Shown piece by piece: positions 53,186 to 61,477 of a stretch of DNA of 64,000 nt (the first letter of the stretch is position 1; the number at the start of each line of letters is the position of its first letter). The stretch lies in assembly GCA_964439625.1 (NCBI GenBank), contig CAYTPI010000011.1:92290-156289 (forward strand), read 5' to 3'. The notes beneath the pieces were generated by a model. It worked only from the letters and a program-made list of their open reading frames with translations. It was not told the origin of the DNA and ran no database searches. Source of the DNA: CAYTPI01 sp964439625 (GTDB lineage: Bacteria; Chloroflexota; Anaerolineae; Aggregatilineales; UBA3940). The translations under genes and the position numbers were made by a program.

Positions 53186-54286
53186 TTACTCCGGTTTCGT
53201 CAATGCAAGTTCAGTTTGTGGGTCAAAAAAGCGGATCATGTTTGGGTTAATGTCAAAATTGACTATCGTCCCAATCGGGTAATCCAGCAGGCGATCACTG
53301 CGTAGTTGGGCAATGTCTGCGCTCTTGGCGTTGGGTGGGTTAACAGCCAACATCGAGTAGGCACCATAGATATCAGTTGAGTACACCTCTGACTTAATGC
53401 CGCCATCGTCTGTAAGCTGGGCAGCCTCAGGGCGAAAACCAACTACCACTTCATTGTCAGTGCCAATTTCTTCATCGAGAATGGGCTTCCAGGCAGTAGG
53501 TGCTGCGATCTCACTGCCTTCAAACAAGTGAACAATACCATGCGCGTACCGCCCATAGAGCAAGTTCATTCCTGGGCTGCCGATAAAGGTCGCGACGAAC
53601 AAGTTCGCTGGATCATAGTAAACATCGGCGGGTGACCCAACCTGTTGAATCTCTGCGGCAGACATGACGACAATTCGGTCGCCCATCGCCATCGCTTCGA
53701 TCTGATCGTGCGTCACGTAAACGGTCGTCACGCCAGACTGGATTTGCAGCCGACGGATTTCTGCCCGCATTCGCTCACGGAACTCTGCGTCCAAGGCACC
53801 TAGCGGCTCATCCATTAGGAAGACGGACGGTTCACGGACAAGGGCCCGTGCCAGCGTGATACGCTGCTTGTCACCGCCAGAAAGTGCGCCGGGACGCCGC
53901 GGCAGCAGTGCCCGATCAATGCGCAGTAGGTCAATCATCTCTTCAAGTTTGCGCTTCTGAATATCGCGGCTGGCGTGTTCTGCTTTTAGAGGGAACAAGA
54001 TATTTTCTTCTACAGACATATGCGGATACAGCGCAAAAAACTGGAATACAAAAGCGATGTTGCGGTCTGCTGGGTTGGTCCAAGTGACGTTTTCACCATC
54101 AAGGTAAATGTTGCCACTGGTCACAGACTCGAGGCCTGATATCATCCGCATAGTTGTCGTTTTACCACAACCGGACGGGCCGAGGAAGACGGCAAACTCA
54201 CCATCTTCAATACGTAGGTTAAGCGGCTTGACTGCTGTGAATCCGCCAAACTCTTTCTTGACGTCCACCATTTCAATCGTTGCCAT
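53186..54286 (-). CDS. Sugar ABC transporter ATPase, UgpC/MalK type (first)
   Basis: 366 residues. Walker A GPSGCGKTTT, Q-loop FVFQFFALYP, signature ALSGGDKQRITLARA, Walker B VFLMDEPLGALDAE, H-loop YVTHDQIEAM, and a C-terminal regulatory domain (VVGFRPEAAQL). SGGDKQ in place of the usual SGG(Q/E)xQ is a small variation. It is encoded 41 nt below the MalG-like permease gene and directly before the second ATPase. Confidence 0.92.
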   Translation of the reverse strand: MATIEMVDVKKEFGGFTAVKPLNLRIEDGEFAVFLGPSGCGKTTTMRMISGLESVTSGNIYLDGENVTWTNPADRNIAFVFQFFALYPHMSVEENILFPLKAEHASRDIQKRKLEEMIDLLRIDRALLPRRPGALSGGDKQRITLARALVREPSVFLMDEPLGALDAEFRERMRAEIRRLQIQSGVTTVYVTHDQIEAMAMGDRIVVMSAAEIQQVGSPADVYYDPANLFVATFIGSPGMNLLYGRYAHGIVHLFEGSEIAAPTAWKPILDEEIGTDNEVVVGFRPEAAQLTDDGGIKSEVYSTDIYGAYSMLAVNPPNAKSADIAQLRSDRLLDYPIGTIVNFDINPNMIRFFDPQTELALTKPE

Positions 54287-54327
54287 TAGCGTAATGTCCT
54301 ATCTAATGCTTAGATAACTGATTCGGT

Positions 54328-55326
54328 TTATTGTCTGACGGCACCAAACGTCACACCGCGCAGCAGATGCTTACGTAGGGCAAACGTTACAATGACGACA
54401 GGGATCAGGAAGAGCAATGTTCCTGCGGCAATTGCTGACCATTCGATACCACCGCGACCAAGCATCGTAGCAATACTCGGTGGAGCAGTGCGCGCTGTTT
54501 GGCTAGTGAGCATCAGAGCGAATGCATATTCGTTCCATGCGAAGATCAGGCAGAAAACGGTTGTTGCGGCAATACCTGTAACGGCCTGCGGTAGCACAAT
54601 CTTCGTGAAGGCTTGCAGCCGAGTGTAGCCATCTACCAGCGCTGCTTCTTCGTATTCACGCGGAATCTCGTCGATGAAGCCTTTCATCAACCAGACTGCC
54701 AACGATAGGTTAAACACGGTATATAGCAGGATCATGCCAAAGTGCGTGTCGTAGATGTCTAATGCACGGTACATCAAAAAGAGCGGTACTGTAACAACCA
54801 CGGCTGGCAGCATTCGGGTACTCAAGATGAAGAATAAGAGGTCTTCCTTACCAGCTACCCTGAAACGACTGAACGCGTATGCTGCCAGCGTTCCCAGTGT
54901 AACTGACGCCACCGTAGAGCCACCCGCAATAATCAGTGAGTTACGCAGCCTACCAACGAATTCACTGGGGCCAGTCACCTGCTGCCCGCTGGCAACGGCA
55001 ATCCGTTCCATCAGCGGCAGTTCAGCGGCATTGGCCCGCACTTCGTCGATTTGGCTCAAAGGGATTTGTGCACGGTCAGTTAAAAGGAACACGAAGCCCT
55101 CAAGCGTTGGCTCACGGATGATGGTTGGCGGTATTTGCACGATCTCCTGCCGCGCCTTGAACGCCGTGATCACCATAACGCCCACTGGTATCAAGCTCAG
55201 AATTGCCAATGTAACCACGATAATGGCTTGTACAGTACGCCACGCGCGTGAGCGCGGGTGCGCTCTATCAACACGGAGTGCCGTTTTAATTGGGCTGCTT
55301 GGCCCTGTTTCTTCAAATGTTGCCAT
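54328..55326 (-). CDS. Sugar ABC transporter permease, MalG type
   Basis: 332 residues, six membrane helices. The coupling EAA loop is EYEEAALVDGYTRLQAFTKIVLPQ. After the first helix there is an unusually long extracytoplasmic segment of about 80 residues (FVFLLTDRAQIPLSQ ... GPSEFVGRLRNS). It pairs with the MalF-type permease encoded 2 nt upstream. A strong AAAGGAG precedes the ATG. Confidence 0.92.
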   Translation of the reverse strand: MATFEETGPSSPIKTALRVDRAHPRSRAWRTVQAIIVVTLAILSLIPVGVMVITAFKARQEIVQIPPTIIREPTLEGFVFLLTDRAQIPLSQIDEVRANAAELPLMERIAVASGQQVTGPSEFVGRLRNSLIIAGGSTVASVTLGTLAAYAFSRFRVAGKEDLLFFILSTRMLPAVVVTVPLFLMYRALDIYDTHFGMILLYTVFNLSLAVWLMKGFIDEIPREYEEAALVDGYTRLQAFTKIVLPQAVTGIAATTVFCLIFAWNEYAFALMLTSQTARTAPPSIATMLGRGGIEWSAIAAGTLLFLIPVVIVTFALRKHLLRGVTFGAVRQ

Positions 55327-55328
55327 CG

Positions 55329-56312
55329 TTAGGCTCCTTTCGCACGGTTCAACGACCGGATATACAGGTTGCTGATGGCTATCACGATGATCAGTACCAC
55401 GTATGCAAGCGCACTGGACTCACCGGTACGCCACTGCCCTTGAAAGGCTTGTCGGTATAGGTTAACAGCAATCACTTCAGTTTGTGTTCCCGGCCCACCA
55501 CCTGTCATACCCATGACCAGATCGAATGATTTTTGGAAGGCTTCAATTGTGCGGAACAAGACTGCAATCAACATCAGCGGGGCGACCTGTGGTAGCGTAA
55601 TGCGCCAGAACTGGAATAATGGCGAGGCTCGGTCAATCGACGCTGCTTCGTAAAGATAATCTGGAATGGCCTTCAAACCAGAGAGGATCAGCAGCATGAC
55701 AAACGGAGTCCACATCCACACATCCACAATGATGACTGCCCATAACGCAAGGTTAGGGACTATTTCACCAGCAAATTTACTTGCGAGCATATCTGGCGCG
55801 TTTTGTGGGTCTGTAAACCCCAGTAAGTAATTGAAGTAACCAAATGATGGGTTGTAAATGAGCTTCCAGAAAAGGCCAACAACTACGGGTGACAGCATCA
55901 TCGGAATAAGAACGATGGTTGTAATGATTCCACTACCGAAAAATTTGTTCTTCAGCATCATTGCAAGTGCAAAACCAAGTACAAGCTGGATCAGCACGGA
56001 TAAGACAACGTACTGACCTGTCGTCGAGAAAAACTGCCACATGTTCTCATCTTGCAGAACACCTTGGAAATTCTCGAAGGCTACCCAACGCGGGGCAACG
56101 CCTCTGTTAATAGCAGAGTAATCCGTAAAACCCAGATACAGGCTATAAAACAGTGGAAATACATTGATGGCGATCAGAAGGCCAAGGGTGGGCCAAATGA
56201 ACAAGTTCATGATTGTTTGGTCGGTCAATTGACGACGCTTGCGTGGCCCCTTAGGTGCCGTTACTTCTGCGTCGGGCACAGGACGAACTTGACTTTGAAT
56301 TTCCGTAGACAT
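55329..56312 (-). CDS. Sugar ABC transporter permease, MalF type
   Basis: 327 residues with six membrane helices and an EAA loop (YEAASIDRASPLFQFWRITLPQ). The cytoplasmic N-terminus is rich in charged residues (PKGPRKRRQL). It forms the membrane channel with the MalG-type subunit, whose gene is 2 nt downstream. Confidence 0.92.
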   Translation of the reverse strand: MSTEIQSQVRPVPDAEVTAPKGPRKRRQLTDQTIMNLFIWPTLGLLIAINVFPLFYSLYLGFTDYSAINRGVAPRWVAFENFQGVLQDENMWQFFSTTGQYVVLSVLIQLVLGFALAMMLKNKFFGSGIITTIVLIPMMLSPVVVGLFWKLIYNPSFGYFNYLLGFTDPQNAPDMLASKFAGEIVPNLALWAVIIVDVWMWTPFVMLLILSGLKAIPDYLYEAASIDRASPLFQFWRITLPQVAPLMLIAVLFRTIEAFQKSFDLVMGMTGGGPGTQTEVIAVNLYRQAFQGQWRTGESSALAYVVLIIVIAISNLYIRSLNRAKGA

Positions 56313-56450
56313 ACAGATAGTCTCTCTTTTTCACACAAACAGTGTTGTTGTTATCTTGCGGTCATGCCAATTTTCAGGAGGAGATTACAGTCGCAATCTC
56401 CCCCTGACTTCTCTCAATTTGCGCGGAGCGTTGCTCCTAGCAAATCAGTG

Positions 56451-57914
56451 TTATTCGATTAGCCCTGCATCTTGGAGAATTTCGGTATGCCGTTCCGCCA
56501 TATCGTTCATGGCTTCCTCAGCGGTACCTTCACCTCCAACGATATACTCACCTAGCTCGGTCTGCGTGACGAACAGCAGGTCACCGAAGACTGGGACGTT
56601 CCAGTAGTCTTTCACGATGAACATAGTCTCGGCAAAGGCCGCGTTGTATGGTGCAATCTCAGCGAAAGCCTCGGACCCGAGCACGGCGGCGTTGCAGCTA
56701 TAGCCACCAAATTCAGCCCATGCAAACTGGATTTCTTCTTGAGCGAACCACTCGATGAAATCATAAGCGGCAGCCTTACGCTCATCATCAATATAGCTGA
56801 TAATGCTTACACCCTGACCGCCAAGTGCGGAGAACTGGTCACCATCTGGGCCAGCCGGGTTTACGAAGTAACCGGTGGTGTCAGAATATGGGTTGATGTC
56901 TGAGTTTGCCAGTGCTGGGAAGAAAGCGAAGTAGTTCATGATCATCGCAGCCTGACCAGAGATGAAGGCATCATTCGCTTCAGCAAAGAATGAGTTGGAC
57001 ATGCCGGGTGGCTGGCAGCAGTCATAGAGCTCTCTGTAGAACTCAGCAGCCGCGATTGACTCTGGGCTGTTGACGATCCCCTCAACCTCGAAGGTCTCTG
57101 GGTCTTGCCATTCAGCGCCATAGCTAAAGAAGACGGCCTCGAAGCCCATTGTCAGCGCATCGTAGTCAGCTTGGGTGTAGATGGCTGAACCATACAGGCC
57201 TTCATCTGGGCGAGTGAAGAACTCAGCAATGTCACGTAGTTCGTCATAGGTGGTTGGTGGGGCGAGTGGGTAGCCATATTCAGCTTCGAAGTTTTCCATC
57301 TCCGTTGGGTCTTCAAACAAGTCTGTGCGATAGGCCCAGCCCAGTGCATCACCCTCAGTTGGGTAACCATAGTACTCACCAGAACCAGTTGGGTACTCAC
57401 CGTAGAAGGTCAGCGTGGCTGGTGTCACTGAGTCAGCGATTGTCACACCGTCAACTTCGGTGGTGGTCAGGAATTCAGTCATATTTTCGATATGGCCCTG
57501 TGTGGCGGACTGACCAAGCCACTGGCTGTCACCAACGACCATGTCATAGCTGGTGCCGCCTGCTGCCATCTCAGTGAAGAAGAGGTCACCAAAGGAACCC
57601 CATGGCTCCTGAAGAACGGTAACCGCAATGCCAGTTTCCTCTTCGTAGAGGTTACCAACCTGCTGCAGGAAGTCGGCTGGGTCCCACTGTGCCCAAAGGA
57701 TAACGAGTTCATCAACGTTACCTTCTGGAGCAGGAGCCTCAGCTTCCTCTTCCATCTCTTCTTCCATTTCCTCTTCTTCCATCTCCTCGCCGCTTTCTTC
57801 TTCTTCGGCTGGAGCTTCTTCTGCGGCTGGCTCTTCTTCTGCCGCTGGTGCGGCACATGCTGCCAAGACAAGCGCTGCAGTCAGCGCTATCAGGTAATAA
57901 AAGAGTTTCTTCAT
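56451..57914 (-). CDS. Sugar ABC transporter solute-binding lipoprotein (family 1)
   Basis: 487 residues. The lipobox is VLAAC; a 40-residue, almost pure Glu/Ala/Met linker follows, then the family 1 binding-protein fold (VDELVILWAQWDPADFLQQV, TEMAAGGTSYDMVVGDSQW). It captures the substrate outside the membrane and hands it to the MalFG-type permeases. The ligand is probably an oligosaccharide, polyol or monosaccharide; not resolvable. A strong AAGGAG precedes the ATG, and a promoter with LacI-type operator lies about 390 bp upstream. Confidence 0.92.
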   Translation of the reverse strand: MKKLFYYLIALTAALVLAACAAPAAEEEPAAEEAPAEEEESGEEMEEEEMEEEMEEEAEAPAPEGNVDELVILWAQWDPADFLQQVGNLYEEETGIAVTVLQEPWGSFGDLFFTEMAAGGTSYDMVVGDSQWLGQSATQGHIENMTEFLTTTEVDGVTIADSVTPATLTFYGEYPTGSGEYYGYPTEGDALGWAYRTDLFEDPTEMENFEAEYGYPLAPPTTYDELRDIAEFFTRPDEGLYGSAIYTQADYDALTMGFEAVFFSYGAEWQDPETFEVEGIVNSPESIAAAEFYRELYDCCQPPGMSNSFFAEANDAFISGQAAMIMNYFAFFPALANSDINPYSDTTGYFVNPAGPDGDQFSALGGQGVSIISYIDDERKAAAYDFIEWFAQEEIQFAWAEFGGYSCNAAVLGSEAFAEIAPYNAAFAETMFIVKDYWNVPVFGDLLFVTQTELGEYIVGGEGTAEEAMNDMAERHTEILQDAGLIE

Positions 57915-58416
57915 TGTTAATGCTTCTCCTTAAATTTAAAGCTATCTGGCGTGCCTGGAGTACATTCCCCAGATCAAACACTATTCTCCATCGTTTTCTT
58001 ACATCGTCTCCTTAGCGTTCCTCCTTCACTGCCTTTCTGCGGACACTTCCAATGCGCTAACCACCTTAATTGGTCAGCATCATTAAAAGGGGGGATATTC
58101 ATTTATGAAGCGCCTAGTTTGCAGAAAGTGAACTTTTGGCTCAGCCGTCGATGTTAGCTAAAGCCTACCCCGCAGGGTTTGTCAGGTTTGACAGTTTTAA
58201 ATAGCGTAGTAAAGTTTTGATCACCGTCGCAGGTACACCCAACAAGAAATTCACGGGTACACTGCCTACCTATTTGTTGGCATAAATAGGTTTTCATCCA
58301 TAAATGAAAACGTTTTCATCTAGATTATCATACTTTTTACATCAATGGAAGACTCAATATAAATCGTAAGCGAAACTCTCATACTATAAATATTGTTTTT
58401 GTTAGTCTGCTAGACA
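57915..58416. other. 502-bp leader and control region of the importer operon
   Basis: Contains the promoter/operator at 58304-58329, and a 7-bp inverted repeat CCTATTT / AAATAGG (58269-58290) just downstream of it. If transcription starts at the operator, the 5' untranslated leader is about 400 nt. I see no gene in it and no recognised riboswitch, but its length leaves room for RNA-level control. Confidence 0.55.
58304..58329 (-). promoter_or_regulatory. Promoter -10 with LacI-family operator
   Basis: ATGAAAACGTTTTCAT (58304-58319) is a perfect 16-bp palindrome with the central CG and half-site form typical of LacI/GalR-family operators. On the minus strand a -10-like GATAAT (58324-58329) ends four bases before it, so a bound repressor would cover the start site. 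A further TTTTCAT half-site is at 58291-58297. No LacI gene is in the window. Confidence 0.75.
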
Positions 58417-59631
58417 TTAAACTAGCATTTCTAGCATTAAGTTTGCGCAAAAGTCTGCAAATTCTTGATCGTTGATATTTAAGTCAAGTTCATGGACGGG
58501 GATATCATCTTTGAGATGCTCTTTAAGCGCATCGAAACAGGCCTTGTCTGCCTTTGGGTCCCAAAAGCGCTGTCCTTCACTATCCAGCATCGAGACGCCC
58601 TTTAGTGGTAATACAAAGGCCACTGGTGCCGTTGCCATGTTAGCCGCCTCCGCTAACATTTTGCCCATCTGGCGGTTTTCTTCGACATTGGTGCGCAGTA
58701 AGGTGATGTTCGGGTTCCATGCGTAGAGGTTGCGCTCCTTATATTTCTCTGGAACAGTTTCCATACCGCCAAAGTTTGCCATGTCAACGCAACCCGGCAC
58801 AATGACTGCGGGAATACCAGCCTTTGACGCTGCTTGCCCACGCTGGGGGCCAGCATCTAAAACTCCACCGCAGACAGTATCCGCTAACTCCGTCGTGGTA
58901 ATGTCAAGGCTGCCGACGATGTAACCATCGGCAATCAGGCTTTCCATTGTGCGCCCGCCTGTGCCCGTCGCATGAAAGACCAACACCTCATAGTCATGCT
59001 GCTCGATCTGCTTTTTAGCCCGTCCTACACATTCGGTGGTGTTGCCAAACATTGAGGCCACTATCAGCGGTTTTGTCGATGTTACCTCTGGTGCAGCTTG
59101 CTTTATTGTAACCATCCCGACAATTGCTCCAGCAGCATTCGTGTAAATCTCACGACTGATGCTGTTGACCCCAGCAACATCAACGACGGATGGGATAAAG
59201 ACGATGTCTTTGGTGCCGTTGTATTCACTAACATCCCCACCACCCAGCGTAGAAACCATCACTTTAGGAACGCCAACCGGCAGCGTACGCATGCCAGCAG
59301 TTGCTACGGATGTACCACCGCCACCACCCATCCCTAAGATGCCGTCAAGCTTACCGTTATTATAGAGACGCTGAATGATGACAGCTGTTCCATCAGACAT
59401 GGCCTGCATAGCAGCATCTTTTTGTTCACCGGAGGCAAAGGCATCGAGTGAAGCGCCGCCTGCTTCAGCAACTTCTGCGGCAGGAATATCTGGCTCGAAG
59501 CCAGGACGACCCATGATGCCATAGTCCACCATGATTGTTTTCAGTCCTGCGGCTTCAATCAGATGTTTCACGAAGCGAAAATCCTCTGCTTTAGTATCTA
59601 ATGCACCGATCAATACGATCGTTTTGGTCAT
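58417..59631 (-). CDS. UPF0261 (Tm-1-like) ATP-binding-type protein (2)
   Basis: 404 residues. It begins IVLIGALDTKAEDFRFVKHL and has GMGGGGGTSVATAGM, IVFIPSVVDVAGV, SMFGNTTECVG, VFHATGTGGRTME and VPGCVDMANFGG, matching the order in the paralogue at 41870. It lies between the FG-GAP gene terminator and the importer control region and may have its own promoter. The function is unknown; the pairing of two copies around one sugar operon suggests related but distinct substrates. Confidence 0.85.
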   Translation of the reverse strand: MTKTIVLIGALDTKAEDFRFVKHLIEAAGLKTIMVDYGIMGRPGFEPDIPAAEVAEAGGASLDAFASGEQKDAAMQAMSDGTAVIIQRLYNNGKLDGILGMGGGGGTSVATAGMRTLPVGVPKVMVSTLGGGDVSEYNGTKDIVFIPSVVDVAGVNSISREIYTNAAGAIVGMVTIKQAAPEVTSTKPLIVASMFGNTTECVGRAKKQIEQHDYEVLVFHATGTGGRTMESLIADGYIVGSLDITTTELADTVCGGVLDAGPQRGQAASKAGIPAVIVPGCVDMANFGGMETVPEKYKERNLYAWNPNITLLRTNVEENRQMGKMLAEAANMATAPVAFVLPLKGVSMLDSEGQRFWDPKADKACFDALKEHLKDDIPVHELDLNINDQEFADFCANLMLEMLV

Positions 59632-59718
59632 AATATATCCTTTATCCGAAGGGCTTTAATATGATTTAAAGGGAGGTTTCACCTTAAAGTCAACCATCAA
59701 TTTTGGTTTGCACGGAAT

Positions 59719-59750
59719 CAAAAAGAGCCCGCTAGCAAATGACGAGCTCT
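59719..59750 (-). terminator. Terminator after the FG-GAP lipoprotein gene
   Basis: On the minus strand AGAGCTCG and CGGGCTCT form an 8-bp stem (one G-T pair) with an 11-nt loop, followed by a T-run. It lies just past the stop of the FG-GAP gene and ends the xylose-type transporter transcript. Confidence 0.75.
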
Positions 59751-59762
59751 CACGAGTTGTTT

Positions 59763-61451
59763 TTAACGCTCTATTTCCAGTATCTGGTTAGCAGATACAT
59801 TCTCGATCATAGTTTCTTCACCATCGGGCCATTGCACACGCAGTTCGGCAACTTCGTCAGAAGCCCCGAGGCCGAAGTGACAGCGAGCATCCTCAGAGGA
59901 CAGATAGCTGCTGCCTGCATGCACCTCACGAGCCAATGTTTGACCATCCTCCAATGTCGCTGTGACTAAGGTGCCAGGGGCAAAACTACCCAGATCAACT
60001 GTAAGCCAGTTGCCCGCCGTTTCCTGATTCTCCAACAGGATCAGGTCGCTGCCGATTGAGTTAATGACGATATCAAGGTCGCCATCGTTGTCATAGTCCG
60101 CAGTAGCGCTGCCACGCCCAATAATTGGACCGATATCTACCGAGCCTGTGACTTCTCTATACTCAGCAAACGCACCGGCCTCACCTTGTGCTGTTTGATT
60201 GACGTACAATTGCATTTCCATACCGTCTTCTGCCAAGTCCAGAACAGGAATCCCACCGTTGATGATGCTCAAGTCAACGTCAGTGTCGAGGTCATAGTCA
60301 GCCCAAGAGATACCCCAACCCGTCCACCCGACGCCAAATCCATCAATGCCGATGTCTGTGGTAGCATTGGCAAAAGCCAGTTGGTCAGATGCAGCTTGAT
60401 TCGCATAGAGCGAGTGGAATTGGTCTCCCATGTTGGTGATCACAATGTCAAACTGACCGTCTGCATTGAAGTCACCACTGGCAACACCCATCCCACTGTT
60501 TTGATCATCAATTTGGGCGTCCTGCCCAATTTCCTCAAAACGGAAACCGATACCCTCTGGATCATCTGGTAGAAGGATGTTTTCATAGAGACGATTAGGG
60601 TTGGTGTCGTTCGCAACAAATAGATCAAGGTCGCCGTCAGAGTCGAAGTCGCTCAGTAGTGCCCCTAAGCCATATTCGAAATCTTCTGTCTCTAGCCCGA
60701 CAGTCTCACCGACCTCGACAAAGCTGACGAAGCCATCTTCAGTTTCTCCTTCGCTAACAAAGAAAAGATCACGGACGCCGAGATTAGTATTGGGGAAACC
60801 CATCGTTGCATCCGGAATACGATTGTTGACATCGACATAGCCTGCCACAAACAGATCGGGCCAGCCATCGAGGTTGATATCACCGACGGATGTTGCAGTC
60901 TGCCAGCCGTACATATCAACACCAGCCGCTTCGGCCCCTTCTGTGAAAGTACCATCGCCATTGTTCCAGAAGAGCAAATTGACACGGGAAGTCGTCACGT
61001 AGAGGTCTGCGTTGCCATCCATGTTGAAGTCAGCCGCAACGCAGCCATTACCGCGCATAACAACCGCCATCCCTGCTTCTTCACTGACATCTATAAAGGT
61101 GCCTTCGTCATTGCGATAGAGAGCACTAGTGGGGAGCCCACCCGCTTCTTGCTCCCAACGACCTGCTTCTTCAGTTGCGTAGGAATTGACTGCATAAAGG
61201 TCAAGCCAGCCATCATTGTTGTAGTCGATCCAGCAAACCCCACCGCCCATCATAGCGATTGGGTCCCCGGAGGTACCCCAACGGAACGCACCCTGAGTAA
61301 AGTCTAGGCCGACGTCCGATGCCACATTACGAAAGGTCAGTGGGTTGGGGCCAACAGCGGCTGGCTGGCAGCCCATGGTCAACATACCAGCCAGTATCAC
61401 CGTGATAATCCACCTGAATGACTGTGCTTGTCTTCGAGTGAAATACATCAA
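59763..61451 (-). CDS. FG-GAP/VCBS repeat lipoprotein with ASPIC/UnbV C-terminus
   Basis: 562 residues. Lipobox LTMGC, then repeated Asp-rich calcium-binding-like blades (DYNNDGWLDLYAV, DFNMDGNADLYV, DINLDGWPDLFVAG, DFDSDGDLDLFVAND, DYDNDGDLDIVIN) forming a beta-propeller. The C-terminus matches ASPIC/UnbV (EVHAGSSYLSSEDARCHFGLG ... VQWPDGEE). It is a surface-exposed lipoprotein, encoded 26 bp after the xylose-type permease gene. A role in polysaccharide or sugar binding is inferred from context only. Confidence 0.87.
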   Translation of the reverse strand: MMYFTRRQAQSFRWIITVILAGMLTMGCQPAAVGPNPLTFRNVASDVGLDFTQGAFRWGTSGDPIAMMGGGVCWIDYNNDGWLDLYAVNSYATEEAGRWEQEAGGLPTSALYRNDEGTFIDVSEEAGMAVVMRGNGCVAADFNMDGNADLYVTTSRVNLLFWNNGDGTFTEGAEAAGVDMYGWQTATSVGDINLDGWPDLFVAGYVDVNNRIPDATMGFPNTNLGVRDLFFVSEGETEDGFVSFVEVGETVGLETEDFEYGLGALLSDFDSDGDLDLFVANDTNPNRLYENILLPDDPEGIGFRFEEIGQDAQIDDQNSGMGVASGDFNADGQFDIVITNMGDQFHSLYANQAASDQLAFANATTDIGIDGFGVGWTGWGISWADYDLDTDVDLSIINGGIPVLDLAEDGMEMQLYVNQTAQGEAGAFAEYREVTGSVDIGPIIGRGSATADYDNDGDLDIVINSIGSDLILLENQETAGNWLTVDLGSFAPGTLVTATLEDGQTLAREVHAGSSYLSSEDARCHFGLGASDEVAELRVQWPDGEETMIENVSANQILEIER

Positions 61452-61477
61452 TTTATATCCATCTATGTTAGTTAACG

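Noticed and set aside
54755..55375. 206-codon open frame on the plus strand opposite the MalG-type permease
   Set aside because: A Ser/Thr-rich translation antisense to a conserved membrane protein; typical shadow frame.
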